From positions 3,720,001 through 3,784,000 of the forward strand of contig NZ_JACYXC010000001.1 in the NCBI RefSeq assembly GCF_016031615.1: a stretch of 64,000 bases of DNA, in the 5' to 3' direction. Below the pieces are notes generated by a model. That model was not told where the DNA came from, did not search any database, and saw only the letters and a list, made by a program, of their open reading frames with translations. Source of the DNA: Streptomyces pactum (GTDB lineage: Bacteria > Actinomycetota > Actinomycetes > Streptomycetales > Streptomycetaceae). Of this stretch, positions 1-8,869 are shown one piece after another. A program made the position numbers and the translations under genes. Numbering within the stretch: the first letter of the stretch is position 1; each line of letters begins with the position of its first letter.

Positions 1-102
1 TGTTGCCGCTTCCGCTTGGGTATAGGTCACCGATTGATATCGGGCGGTGTGTATCATCGGGCGCCAGAGGTCCCCTACGTCAACGAAAGACGAGGTCGCG
101 CG

Positions 103-237
103 GTGAAGAAGCTTCTCCTGGTCGCACTGGCCGCCATCGGCGGGCTCCTCGTGTACCGCCAGATCCAGGCGGATCGCGCCGAGCAGGATCTGTGGACGGA
201 GGCGACCGACTCCGTGCCCGCAGGTTCGGGTGTCTGA
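103..237 (+). CDS. DLW-39 family micro-protein
   Basis: A 44-residue protein that opens with a single hydrophobic helix (about residues 3-16) and then a short polar tail carrying the family's DLW tripeptide (QDLWTEA). This family is typical of actinobacteria and usually lies just downstream of gyrA and a DUF3566 gene near oriC, so it helps place the window. I chose the GTG at 103 because it puts MKKLLLVALA at the N-terminus, as in the family; an in-frame ATG at 16 would add 29 unrelated residues. Function unknown. A strong hairpin follows the stop. Confidence 0.85.
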   Translation: MKKLLLVALAAIGGLLVYRQIQADRAEQDLWTEATDSVPAGSGV

Positions 238-251
238 GACATAAAGTCCTG

Positions 252-289
252 AACGGGGCCCCGATCGCGCAAGCGGTCGGGGCCCCGTT
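252..289 (+). terminator. Intrinsic-type hairpin after the DLW-39 gene
   Basis: An inverted repeat with arms AACGGGGCCCCGA and TCGGGGCCCCGTT separated by a short loop, starting 15 bases after the stop codon. There is no clear T tract, which is common for Streptomyces terminators. Confidence 0.7.
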
Positions 290-393
290 GACGTGGGGCC
301 CGGGCAGTCGGTTCACTTCCGCGAACGGCCAGTCGTCGCCCGGCCGGTGCCGCCGGGCCCGCGACGGACGGGACGACGAGGGGTGGGACGCCG

Positions 394-1827
394 ATGAACG
401 ACCGCGGCGCGGCAGGGGCGGGGCTGGTGGCGGCGGTGGCGCTGGCGGTGATGGCCGGGTTCGCCGGACCGGTGGCGCGGGCCGCACCGGCGGACGACGA
501 GCGGGAGATCGCCGCCTACCGTCCGCAGGGCCGCCCGGTCCAGGGCACCTCCACCGCCCGGGACGCGCCGCCGCTGGCACCGGTGGGCAGCTACGTGGAC
601 TCCATCGGGGCGGGTGAGACCCGGCACTACCGCGTCGAGCTGGACGCCGACTCCACCGCGTACGTCTCGGTGGTCGCGGTGCCCCCGCCCGGTTCGCCGG
701 TCACCGCGTTCCGGGACGGTGTCGAACTGTCCCTGCGGGACTCCGGCGGCCAGCTGTGCGACCGCTCCCGGCCGACCGCCGAGGCGGTGGGGGCCGTCTA
801 CCCCTTGGCCGGCTACGCGGTCCGGCTCAAGCGCCCCGGCGCGGCGGACGGCTGCGGGCGGGCCGGGGAGTACGACTTCACGGTCGCCCGCGACGCCGGC
901 CCGGGCCGGACGCCCGGCAGGAGCGGTACGAGCGGTACGAGTGGTGCGGCAGGTACCGGTGGGGCGGACGGGAGCGACGGGGCGGCGCGGTGGCCGCTGG
1001 AGCTGCGGTTCGAGCAGGAGCCGGCGGTCCGGGGAGGCCCGACCGCACCGCCGTCGCCGTCCGGCGGCCGGCCCACCGAGCCTCCGCCGACGCCCGACGC
1101 GGCCGGGGAGCAGCTCGGCGAACGGGCCGGCGGCAGTGACTTCCGGCAGGCCGGAGCGCTCCGCCCGGGGGTGTGGACCACCCGGGTCGCCCCCGGCGAG
1201 ACGCGTTACTTCCGGGTGCGGCTGGACTGGGGGCAGCGGCTCTCCGCGTCGGCCGCCCTGCCCGCCGCCGGGGACCCGGACAGTGCGGCGCCGGACGCCA
1301 CCTCGCCCGGCGGTGGTGCGGCCCACCGGCGGCCCCTGGGCGACGCGTTCGGGGTGACCCTGTACAACCCGATGCGCGGGCCGGTCCGGCGCAGCGGTTT
1401 CGCTCCGTACGCCGGTGACCGGGCCGAGGACGCGCTGGAGCCGACCGCCCCGGTGGCGTACGGGAACCGGTTCGCGCGAGCCCGGCCCGAGGTGGCGGCG
1501 GTGAGTTTCGCCGGGGAGTACTACCTGGCGGTGACCCTCCACCCGGACATGGCGCGCTACTTCGGCCGGACGGTGCCGGTGACCCTGCGGATCGGCGTGA
1601 CCGGCGCCCGGCAGGCCGGGCCGGAGTACGTGCGGGACGGCAGCGGCGACGGGTTCGGGCTGCGCCGTCCGGCGACCGGGGCGGAGGACGCCGGTGCCGC
1701 GGACGGGCCGGACGGCCCGCTGCGGGCGGTGGCCTACGCGGCGTTCGGCACCGGGACCGCGCTGCTGCTGGGGCTGGCGGCGTGGACGGTGACCGCCCGC
1801 CGCCGGTCCGGTCGCCCCGGCGGCTGA
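394..1827 (+). CDS. Secreted, membrane-anchored protein with two repeated beta-rich modules
   Basis: 477 residues. An N-terminal signal peptide (about residues 1-31, cleavage after ARA) and a C-terminal hydrophobic segment (about 445-468) followed by RRRSGRPGG predict an extracytoplasmic protein held by its C-terminus. Two related motifs, GETRHYRVELD (about residue 73) and GETRYFRVRLD (about residue 267), mark two copies of what looks like a PPC-like beta-sandwich. A Gly/Ser/Thr/Pro-rich linker (about 170-250) separates them. The ATG at 394 is preceded by a purine-rich SD-like stretch (GAGGGGTGGGA). I recognise the general type from other Streptomyces but know no function. The gene is convergent with the kinase downstream. 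Confidence 0.75.
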   Translation: MNDRGAAGAGLVAAVALAVMAGFAGPVARAAPADDEREIAAYRPQGRPVQGTSTARDAPPLAPVGSYVDSIGAGETRHYRVELDADSTAYVSVVAVPPPGSPVTAFRDGVELSLRDSGGQLCDRSRPTAEAVGAVYPLAGYAVRLKRPGAADGCGRAGEYDFTVARDAGPGRTPGRSGTSGTSGAAGTGGADGSDGAARWPLELRFEQEPAVRGGPTAPPSPSGGRPTEPPPTPDAAGEQLGERAGGSDFRQAGALRPGVWTTRVAPGETRYFRVRLDWGQRLSASAALPAAGDPDSAAPDATSPGGGAAHRRPLGDAFGVTLYNPMRGPVRRSGFAPYAGDRAEDALEPTAPVAYGNRFARARPEVAAVSFAGEYYLAVTLHPDMARYFGRTVPVTLRIGVTGARQAGPEYVRDGSGDGFGLRRPATGAEDAGAADGPDGPLRAVAYAAFGTGTALLLGLAAWTVTARRRSGRPGG

Positions 1828-2056
1828 CCCCACCACCGGACGGCACCCGCCGCCGGCCGCCCCGGCGGCGGGTACGTGCTGGTGCGGTGGGGCTGTACGC
1901 CGGTGCGGCGTGGGGCGGAAGGCGGTGCCGGCGTGAGGCCGTACGCCGGTGTGGTGCGGGACAGGCCGTGGTGCGGCCCGGGGCCCGTACGACGGCGCAC
2001 GTGGTACGGGCGGTGGTGACCGGCCGACGGGGCGCCCGGACGGCAGGTGCGGGTGG

Positions 2057-2260
2057 TCAGCCGGAGGAGAACCAGGCCCAGGCGCCCACGATGAAGCAGA
2101 GCGCCGCGAGGAGCAGCACGGGGACGACCACCCTCGCCGGTGGCCCGGGTCGTCCAGGGACGCCCGGGGGCGTGGCCGGGGGCGGTGGGGGCGGCCGGAG
2201 CGGGCCAGGGCGTGGTGTAGGGCGAGGTGGCGGGGGTGGGCGACTCCCCCGAGGTCTCAC
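2057..2260 (-). other. Displaced C-terminal transmembrane segment of the upstream kinase
   Basis: This open frame begins where the kinase frame stops. It encodes a Pro-rich stretch followed by a clear hydrophobic helix (RVVVPVLLLAALCFIVGAWAW) and a stop. The arrangement matches a C-terminal anchor with a very short extracellular tail. It is not a plausible stand-alone gene, because it has no start signal of its own. I read it as the tail of the kinase brought out of frame by an indel between about 2260 and 2500. Confidence 0.6.
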
Positions 2261-4296
2261 CGGAGGCCGTCGGCGGCCAGAACGGTGTGGACGGTGTGGA
2301 CAGGGATCAACGGGGTCGGGGGTCGAGGTCGGGGGTTGGCGGGGTCGGTGGGGGTCGGTGGGGTGTGAGGGGCGCCCGGGGCGGGTGCCGGTACGGGCGG
2401 TGCGTGGTGTCCGGCAGCGGGGTGCGGTGGTACCGGCCTCGGCGCGGTGGACGGAGTGGCGCCGGAGGCCGCCCCGCCGGGAGCGCGCGGGGCCGCCCCG
2501 CCGGGAGCGCCCGAGGCCGACCCGCCGGGAGCGCGCGGGGCCACCTCACCGGGGGCGCCCGGGCTCGCCGCGCCGGGGGTGTCCGGCGTGCCCGGCCAGG
2601 ACGGCGCGGCAGGACCGTGGCCGGCTCCCGCACCGGCACCCGGCGCGGGGCTCGGCACCTGCGCCCCGGACGCTCCCCGGGCGCCCGCCGGGGGTTCCGT
2701 GAACCCGTACGGCACGCCCCGCGGCGACCCGGGCGGTACGGCGCCGGGCGCGGGGTCCGGAGGGGCGGCTCCCGCGTGCGTTCCGGGGGCGGAACCCGGC
2801 GGGGTGCCGGCCGCGGGCCCCGGCGCGGCATCCGGGTACGGTCCGGGGGCCGAGGACATGCCCGCGGGCCGGAACCGGGAGCCGGGCGGCGCGGTGGGCG
2901 GTGCCGGTGGGGCGGGCGGGGCCGGTGGGGCCGGTGGGGTGGGGCCGGGCGCGGCCCCGGGATGCCCGGCGGACGGCAGCGGGCGGTGGTACCCGTCGTG
3001 CCCGGTGAACCCGTGGTACCCGGTGTGCCCGTCATGTCCACTGTGCCCGTCATGTCCGCCGTGCCCGCCGGGTCCGGACGGCGGGAGGGCAGGCGGGAGG
3101 GCCGGTGAGCCGCCCCCCGCGGCCCCGGACGCGCCGTACGGCTCCGGCGCGGGCACTTCCCCGTACCCCTGGCCGAAGCCCTGGGCCGGGGGCGCCGCCG
3201 CCTCCCCGGGCGTCCCCGCGGCGCCGGGCCCGTCCGTGGACGGCCGGTGCGGCGGCCGCACCGGGGCGGGCCCGGGCCGGATCATGTCCGGGCGGGGGCG
3301 TCGGCGGGTGTCCCTGAGGGGGCGGCCGGCGGCGGTGCGGGAGGCCGGTTCCGGTCCGGCGGCCGGCGGCAGCGGCGCGCCCGCCGGGGGTTTGCGGTGC
3401 GAACGCGAACCTTTGCGCTCCGGTCCGTCGGGGCCGTAGCCGGCCGGCAGCGGGCCGAGGTGGTCGAAGACCTCGATCACCTCGTCGTCCACGCCCGGCT
3501 CGGGCAGCAGCTCCAGGACCGGCGCGAGCGCCTTCCGGGCGCCGGTGGCGGTGCGGAACCGCAGCTCCGGGTCGGGCTGGAGCAGGGTGGCGACGACCTC
3601 CCACAGCGGTCGCGGGATGCCGTCCGGGGCCGGGGGCACGCCCTGTTCCTCGAACCGGCGCACTATCCCGTCGGCGTCCGGCTTGTGGCCCCTGAGCAGG
3701 TACAGCGTCACCAGGCCGACCGCGAACAGGTCGGCCGGGAAGTCGGGATCGGCGCCGCGCATCTGCTCGGGGGCGAAGTAACCGGGGGTGCCCATCACGA
3801 AGTCGGCCTCGGTGAGCCGGGGTTCGCCCTTGGTGAGCGCGATGCCGAAGTCGGAGAGCCGTACGTGCGGCCGTCCGGTGCCGGTCGCCTCCAGGAGGAT
3901 GTTCGCCGGTTTGACGTCCCGGTGCACCACCCCCTCCCGGTGCACCGCGGCCAGTCCGGACAGCAGCTGGTCCAGCAGGACGCAGACGAAGCGGGGCGGC
4001 AGCGGCCCGTAGTCGGCGATGAGATGGGCGAACGACCCGCCGCCCACCAGGTCCATGGTGAACAGGACCTTGTCGTCGTCGGCGGCCCAGCTGGCCGGTG
4101 CCAGCACATGCGGGTGGTCGATGCGCAGGGCCTGCTCGCGGACGAATCTCAGCAGCGTGTGCGCGTCGCTCTGCTGGAGCACCTTCGCCGCCACATAGCG
4201 CCGCCGCCGCTGGTCCCAGGCGCGCCAGACGGCTCCGACGCCGCCGCGGCCGATCGGGTCCACCAGTTCGTACCGCCCCGCGAAGACCTCACCCAT
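2257..4296 (-). CDS. Ser/Thr protein kinase with long Pro-rich tail, C-terminus probably frameshifted
   Basis: A eukaryotic-type (Hanks) kinase. Residues 1-265 hold the catalytic domain: glycine loop GRGGVGAVW (17-25), ATP lysine K38, catalytic loop HRDVKPAN (125-132), DFG (149-151) and APE (175-177). Residues about 270-679 are Pro/Gly/Ala-rich and disordered. There is no membrane segment in this frame. A hydrophobic helix with a short tail, the expected C-terminal anchor, is encoded just downstream in another frame (2057-2260). That points to an indel within the repetitive linker. The start is ATG 4296. The next gene upstream on the same strand is an HTH regulator, 129 bases away. Substrates are unknown. 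Confidence 0.9.
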   Translation of the reverse strand: MGEVFAGRYELVDPIGRGGVGAVWRAWDQRRRRYVAAKVLQQSDAHTLLRFVREQALRIDHPHVLAPASWAADDDKVLFTMDLVGGGSFAHLIADYGPLPPRFVCVLLDQLLSGLAAVHREGVVHRDVKPANILLEATGTGRPHVRLSDFGIALTKGEPRLTEADFVMGTPGYFAPEQMRGADPDFPADLFAVGLVTLYLLRGHKPDADGIVRRFEEQGVPPAPDGIPRPLWEVVATLLQPDPELRFRTATGARKALAPVLELLPEPGVDDEVIEVFDHLGPLPAGYGPDGPERKGSRSHRKPPAGAPLPPAAGPEPASRTAAGRPLRDTRRRPRPDMIRPGPAPVRPPHRPSTDGPGAAGTPGEAAAPPAQGFGQGYGEVPAPEPYGASGAAGGGSPALPPALPPSGPGGHGGHDGHSGHDGHTGYHGFTGHDGYHRPLPSAGHPGAAPGPTPPAPPAPPAPPAPPTAPPGSRFRPAGMSSAPGPYPDAAPGPAAGTPPGSAPGTHAGAAPPDPAPGAVPPGSPRGVPYGFTEPPAGARGASGAQVPSPAPGAGAGAGHGPAAPSWPGTPDTPGAASPGAPGEVAPRAPGGSASGAPGGAAPRAPGGAASGATPSTAPRPVPPHPAAGHHAPPVPAPAPGAPHTPPTPTDPANPRPRPPTPLIPVHTVHTVLAADGLR

Positions 4297-4425
4297 CGCC
4301 CCGCCCGCGCCTGTTCGTCCGTCCGTACCTGCTCGGTGCGATCCCGGGGAAGGCCGCGGTGGCGCCGCGGGGTGCCGCGGTGCGCGCCCGCCGGCCGGGA
4401 TCGCGGGTCAGCCGGCCGCGGCCGG

Positions 4426-4968
4426 TCAGTTCTGGTGCGCCTCGTAGTGGGCGACCGCGTCGGCGGTGCGTCCCGCCCCGTACACCCGGAGGAACTCTGC
4501 CAGTTCGGGATGGGTGGGCGCGAGGGAGTCGGCGGCCTCGATGATGTCCCCGGCGGCGGCCACCGAGCGCAGCAGCGACTGGATCTCCCGCACCACGCGG
4601 CGCACCGTCGGCGCCCCGGTGCTGGCGGTGGGCTGGGCGTTGAGCACCGAACCGCCGGCCGTCTTCTTGATCTCCTCCATGCGTTCGGCGGCCTCGGCGG
4701 CGCTCACCCGGCCGTCGGCGACCTGGCTGGACAGTTCCTGGAGCGCCTGCACCCGCTGGACCACCGCGGGGTTGCCGATCTTCGCCCGCTGACCGCTCAT
4801 GAGCTGCGACAGCATGGGGGCGGAGAGGCCGAGGACGGACGCCAGGCGGGCCTGGTTGAGACCGAGGTCGTCGATGAGGCGGCGGAACAGCGCCCCCAGC
4901 GGCTCCCCGTACCAGCTGCGCTGGAGCTCCCGTGCGCGGGCGGTGGCGTCCTGCTGTGCTGCGTCCAT
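4426..4968 (-). CDS. Helix-turn-helix (Cro/C1-type) DNA-binding protein
   Basis: 180 residues. An HTH of the XRE/Cro type lies at about residues 25-70 (LGLNQARLASVLGLSAPMLSQLMSGQ). An Ala-rich helical C-terminal half (about 75-180) has no recognisable ligand-binding fold. I chose ATG 4968 because a GGGGAGAG Shine-Dalgarno sits just upstream; a longer reading from 5031 lacks one. It sits between the kinase and tRNA-Ala, as in the corresponding gyrA-proximal block of other Streptomyces. It is probably a transcriptional regulator with unknown targets. The spacing to the kinase gene allows co-transcription. Confidence 0.85.
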   Translation of the reverse strand: MDAAQQDATARARELQRSWYGEPLGALFRRLIDDLGLNQARLASVLGLSAPMLSQLMSGQRAKIGNPAVVQRVQALQELSSQVADGRVSAAEAAERMEEIKKTAGGSVLNAQPTASTGAPTVRRVVREIQSLLRSVAAAGDIIEAADSLAPTHPELAEFLRVYGAGRTADAVAHYEAHQN

Positions 4969-5088
4969 CTCGCTCTCTCCCCTTCGCTTCGCTGCCGCGA
5001 ATCTCGCGTGGCATCCTACGGACGGGGGCACGCACGAGCGATACCCGGTCGGGAAAGGGGACCGGCAGCGGGTATCCTGATCGGCGAC

Positions 5089-5161
5089 GGGGCCTTAGCT
5101 CAGTTGGTAGAGCGCCGTCTTTGCATGGCGGATGTCAGGAGTTCGACTCTCCTAGGCTCCA
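5089..5161 (+). tRNA. tRNA-Ala (anticodon UGC)
   Basis: A 73-nt cloverleaf. The acceptor arm GGGGCCT pairs with AGGCTCC, the D-arm includes AGCTCAGTTGGTAGAGC, and the anticodon stem CCGTC/GGCGG frames loop TTTGCAT, giving anticodon TGC at 5122-5124. The T-loop is GTTCGACTC. The 3' CCA is not encoded. The position fits the tRNA-Ala gene found downstream of gyrA in Streptomyces. Confidence 0.97.
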
Positions 5162-5171
5162 CGCACGTCAT

Positions 5172-5213
5172 CACAGAGCCGGGTGGACCCGATCGGGTCC
5201 ACCCGGCTCTGTG
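5172..5213 (+). terminator. Perfect hairpin after tRNA-Ala
   Basis: A near-perfect 42-base palindrome (CACAGAGCCGGGTGGACCC / GGGTCCACCCGGCTCTGTG around GATC) starting ten bases after the tRNA. It is likely to terminate the tRNA transcript and may act on both strands. Confidence 0.8.
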
Positions 5214-5448
5214 TCGTTCCACGGACCCCGGCGCCGCCCGGCCTCCGGGGTCTCCTGTCCTCTCGGACCTCCCGGGCACGCGTCTCTGCGGCTGCCCGGG
5301 TTCCCCGGGGGTGCCGGGTCCCCCGGGTTTCCCGGTCCCACGGGTCCCGGGTCCCCGCCCCGTGGGTCCCGGTCGGCGGGGGTTCACCGCGGGGGCGGTA
5401 CCGCCCCGGCACGGGGCCCGGCCTGGGCCCGCCGGGCAGCGGTCGACG

Positions 5449-6177
5449 TCACGCCTTGTCGTCGCGGTCGTCCCCGTCGTCCGCCGAGGCGGCGTCGGAC
5501 CGGGCCTGGAGGTCGGGGTCGAGCTTCACCGGGCCCGGCTTGTCGCCGTCCACCGACGCCAGGGTGGTGCTCTCGTCGATCTCGGTGGCCGCGGGGGGCT
5601 CGACCAGCCAGTCGGGGTTGGCCTGCTTGTCCCACCACTTCCACGCGGCGAAGGCCCCGCCGGCCAGCAGGCCCACCGCGGTGACGCGCTTGACCGCGCG
5701 GACGTTGCGGGCCCGCCGGTCCCTGCGCCGGGCCAGCTTGGCGATCTCCGACGCGGTCACCTGGCTGCGCAGCGCGGCCACCGCGGCGGCGCCGCGGGCC
5801 ATCGCCTCCTCGCGGGCCGGGCCGGCCACCGCCATCGCGTGCTGGACGCGCGGGGCGGCGTACTCGGCGGCCTGCCGGGCCGCCTCCCGGGTGGCCGTGG
5901 CGGCGCGGACGGCGGCCGCGTCCACCTTGGGCGGCAGTGCGGCGCGGGCCTGGTCGACCTGGCGGGCGACCGGACCGTGGTACCAGGCGGCGGTGGCGTG
6001 CTGGGCGCGGTGCGCGGCGTGGGTCACCTTGGGCGCGAGCCGCGTCCGTGCCTGCTGGGCGTAGTGCGTGGCGGCCTCCTTGGCCGTGCCGGCGTACGGC
6101 GCCACCACCTCGCGGGCGTGCAGGACGTTCTCCTTCGCGGTGCCGGTCGCGGCGCGCACGCTGTCTGTGCGGGTCAC
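5449..6177 (-). CDS. DUF5324 family protein
   Basis: 242 residues. The first ~165 residues are Ala-rich amphipathic helices with many basic residues, opening MTRTDSVRAATGTAKENVLHA. A hydrophobic stretch (about 177-191, VTAVGLLAGGAFAAWKWW) follows, then an acidic tail ending in DDGDDRDDKA. This matches the Streptomyces DUF5324 family found between tRNA-Ala and the cyclophilin gene. The start ATG 6177 follows a GAGGAGGA ribosome-binding site. One weak membrane helix is likely. Function unknown; the helical repeats suggest a structural or membrane-associated role, which is inference only. Confidence 0.85.
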   Translation of the reverse strand: MTRTDSVRAATGTAKENVLHAREVVAPYAGTAKEAATHYAQQARTRLAPKVTHAAHRAQHATAAWYHGPVARQVDQARAALPPKVDAAAVRAATATREAARQAAEYAAPRVQHAMAVAGPAREEAMARGAAAVAALRSQVTASEIAKLARRRDRRARNVRAVKRVTAVGLLAGGAFAAWKWWDKQANPDWLVEPPAATEIDESTTLASVDGDKPGPVKLDPDLQARSDAASADDGDDRDDKA

Positions 6178-6865
6178 GGATCATCCTCCTCGGTGGCGTC
6201 CTCCGGGGGGCTGGCTGTAACGGGCGAGCCGTCCCCGCTTGGGTGGTGTGTCGTCTTTCCACCCAATTGAAGATCATGCCTGCCGGGGCGCCGGGCGGCA
6301 TGTGCGACCGGGCATCCGGGTCACGGCGGCGGCCACGGGCCCGGGCCGGCCGGCGGACACGGTCCGGATACCCGCCCCGGCCCACCGGATGCCCCTCGCG
6401 CCCGGCCGGTGCCCGCCGGGCGCCCCTCCGCACCCGCCCGGGCCGGCCGGATGCCCGCCTCGGTGCCCGCCGGTCGCCCGCCCGGTGCCGGCCGGCGGCG
6501 TATGCCGCGGGCGCGGCGTGCGTGATGCCCGTGGTGTGCCCGGTACGGCGCGCGGTGTGCGGCCGGAGCGCGGGGCTCCCGGTGCGCGATGCGGTGCCCG
6601 GCGGTGGGCGGGTGCGCGCGGGGTGCGCGGGGTGCGCCTCGCGGGGGGCGCGCGGTGTGCGGGGCGGGCGGTCGCCGGTGTGCGCGGCGCGCGGGTCCGG
6701 CCGGGTCCGCCGGCGCGCGCGGAGGGCGGGCCCGGTGCCGCCCGTCGTGTTACGTGGGGCGCCCGCGGACGTGCGAGGATCGACGGACGCACCGGCGGGC
6801 CGCCGCGGGTGCCGGCCGGCGGCGGCGGTGTCCGGCGCCGACGAGGACTTTACGGAAGGTGGACC
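6178..6865. other. Non-coding spacer between divergent DUF5324 and cyclophilin genes
   Basis: 688 bases, very G+C-rich and rich in GCGC/CCGG steps. Only shadow frames cross it. It must hold promoters for both flanking genes, but I cannot point to a convincing -10/-35 pair. The ~60 bases before the DUF5324 start are less G+C-rich (for example CCCAATTGAAGATCATG) and are the best candidate promoter stretch. Confidence 0.5.
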
Positions 6866-7399
6866 GTGGCAGAGCAGCTCTACGCCACTGTGAAGACCAC
6901 CCTGGGCGACATCGAGATCCGTCTGCTGCCGGAGTACGCGCCGCGCACGGTGGAGAACTTCGTCGGGCTGGCGCGCGGGGACAAGGAATGGGTCCACCCC
7001 GCGACCGGCTGCAGGACCACCGAGAGGCTGTACGACGGTACGGTCTTCCACAGCGTGATCAGCGGTTTCATGATCCAGGGCGGGGACCCGCTGGGCAACG
7101 GCATCGGGGACCCCGGCTACAAGTTCCCGGACGAGTTCCACCCGGATCTCGTCTTCGACCGGCCGTACCTGGTGGCGATGGGCAACGCCGGCCCGGACAC
7201 CAACGGCTCGCAGTTCTTCATCACCGTCGCCCCCACCGGCTGGCTCACCGGCAGGCACACCATCTTCGGTGAGGTGACGGACGCGGCGAGCCGGAGGGTG
7301 GTCGACCGGATCGCCGACACCCCGACCAATCCGCGCACCGAGCGGCCGCTGCGTGACGTGGTGATCGAGACCGTGGTGGTGGAGACCCGCGCGGAGTGA
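6866..7399 (+). CDS. Cyclophilin-type peptidyl-prolyl cis-trans isomerase
   Basis: 177 residues forming one cyclophilin domain, with family motifs YDGTVFHSVISGFMIQGGDP, GNAGPDTNGSQFFIT and HTIFGEV. It would catalyse cis-trans isomerisation of Xaa-Pro bonds in the cytoplasm; there is no signal peptide. The GTG at 6866 is preceded by GGAAGGTGG. A much longer in-frame reading from 6239 has no homologous content. The rhomboid gene follows on the same strand after 295 bases. Position and length match the cyclophilin conserved downstream of tRNA-Ala in Streptomyces. Confidence 0.93.
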   Translation: MAEQLYATVKTTLGDIEIRLLPEYAPRTVENFVGLARGDKEWVHPATGCRTTERLYDGTVFHSVISGFMIQGGDPLGNGIGDPGYKFPDEFHPDLVFDRPYLVAMGNAGPDTNGSQFFITVAPTGWLTGRHTIFGEVTDAASRRVVDRIADTPTNPRTERPLRDVVIETVVVETRAE

Positions 7400-7694
7400 A
7401 CCGGCCGGCGGATGAGCCGCCGCGTCCCGGTGCTGCGGACCACGGGCCCGCCCCGGGGCCGGGAACCCGGCGCCCCGCCCGTCCGTCTTGAGGGCAGGCG
7501 GCGCCGGACCGCCACGTACCACCGGAAGCCGGCGCGGACCCGCGGGCCGGCGGTGCCGGCGCGGCGGACGGGGAGGGGTGCGCGGGGCCGGGACGGACTC
7601 AACCGTCCGGGGCCGCCCGCGGGCAGGGCCACCGGCGGGGGACACTGGACGACGCGAGAACACCCACCGCGAGCGAGTACGGCATAGGGGAGAC

Positions 7695-8594
7695 ATGGAA
7701 GACCAGGCGGTCCGCTGCTACCGGCACCCGGACCGGGAGACCGGTATCAGCTGCACCCGCTGCGAGCGGCCCATCTGCCCGGAGTGCATGATCAGCGCCT
7801 CGGTCGGCTTCCAGTGCCCCGAGTGCGTCGGATCCGGCGGCCCGGCCCCGGCCGGTGCCTCGGCCGTGTCCGGTACGGTCCGCCGCATCCGCCCGGACGC
7901 GGCCCGGCCGCGCACCGTGACGGGCGGGGCGATCGCGTCCGACCCGCGGCTGGTGACCAAGGTCCTGTTGGGCATCAACGTGGCCCTGTGGATCGCGGTG
8001 CTCGTCGCCGGCGACCGGCTCCGCAACGACCTGGTGCTGGTCGGCAGGGCCTACGACCTGGGTGCGATGGAGGAGGTGGGCGTCGCCGACGGCGAGTGGT
8101 ACCGGCTGCTCACCGCCGTCTTCCTGCACGAGGAGCCGATGCACATCGCCTTCAACATGCTCTCGCTGTGGTGGCTGGGGCCGCCGCTGGAGGCGGCGCT
8201 CGGCCGGGCCCGGTACCTGGCCCTGTACCTGCTGTCCGGTCTGGGCGGCAGCGCGCTGAGCTATCTGCTCGCGGAGGAGAGCCAGTCCTCGCTGGGCGCG
8301 TCCGGCGCGGTGTTCGGCCTGCTCGGGGCCACCGCCGTGCTGATGCGGCGGCTCAACTACGACATGCGGCCGGTCGCCATCCTGCTGGCGATCAACCTGG
8401 TGATCACCTTCTACTTCAGCAACATCGCCTGGCAGGCCCACATCGGCGGTCTGATCGCCGGGACGGCGGTGGCGTACGGCATGGTTCACGCGCCGCGCGA
8501 GCGCCGGGCGCTGGTGCAGTGGGGAACCTGCGGGCTGGTGCTGGCGGCGACCGTCGTGATGGTGGTCGTACGAACGGTTCAGCTCACCGGCTGA
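7695..8594 (+). CDS. Rhomboid family intramembrane serine protease with N-terminal zinc ribbon
   Basis: 299 residues. Residues 1-45 carry a B-box-like zinc-binding cluster (C8, H11, C20, C23, C28, C31, C41, C44). A six- to seven-helix rhomboid core follows, with HIAFN (150-154), the catalytic serine in GASG (S203) and the catalytic histidine in AHIGG (H249). The enzyme should cleave transmembrane substrates within the membrane; substrates are unknown. ATG 7695 has an AGGGGAGA ribosome-binding site. The zinc ribbon plus rhomboid layout is standard for this actinobacterial subfamily. Confidence 0.93.
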   Translation: MEDQAVRCYRHPDRETGISCTRCERPICPECMISASVGFQCPECVGSGGPAPAGASAVSGTVRRIRPDAARPRTVTGGAIASDPRLVTKVLLGINVALWIAVLVAGDRLRNDLVLVGRAYDLGAMEEVGVADGEWYRLLTAVFLHEEPMHIAFNMLSLWWLGPPLEAALGRARYLALYLLSGLGGSALSYLLAEESQSSLGASGAVFGLLGATAVLMRRLNYDMRPVAILLAINLVITFYFSNIAWQAHIGGLIAGTAVAYGMVHAPRERRALVQWGTCGLVLAATVVMVVVRTVQLTG

Positions 8595-8598
8595 TCAG

Positions 8599-8808
8599 TT
8601 GTCCACAGAGAATGACCGAAGTTGTGCACTCTGTGGAGAACCTCTGCAACATCGGGGAACGGTGTACGCGCATCCGGGTTTCCGCAGGACAGAGCGGAAG
8701 CGGAACGAGACGGCCGGTCTGTCCGACGAACAGACCGGCGTCAACCTCGCAGGGGTTATCCACAGATCGTCTGAAGTTTTCCCCGCCTGTGGATAACTCT
8801 GTGGACAC
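8599..8808. promoter_or_regulatory. Cluster of five DnaA-box-like 9-mers
   Basis: TTGTCCACA (8599-8607, plus), TTCTCCACA (8632-8640, minus), TTATCCACA (8756-8764, plus), TTATCCACA (8788-8796, minus) and GTGTCCACA (8800-8808, minus). TTGTCCACA is the established Streptomyces DnaA-box consensus. The cluster occupies the spacer between the convergent rhomboid and crgA genes, so a promoter role is unlikely. DnaA titration or replication control is a reasonable inference. Confidence 0.6.
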
Positions 8809-8869
8809 CTCAGGGCTGAGGTGTCCGGGCGGGGGTCACTCCACCCCGGGAGCACGTCCCACCGTCGGT

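Noticed and set aside
1..102. A tRNA-Ile gene expected near the left end
   Set aside because: I searched for a cloverleaf in the first bases and found no acceptor or T-arm pattern; it probably lies just outside the window.
3247..6270. A 1,007-codon plus-strand frame
   Set aside because: It crosses the kinase and HTH genes in antisense, tRNA-Ala and DUF5324. No domain is recognisable.
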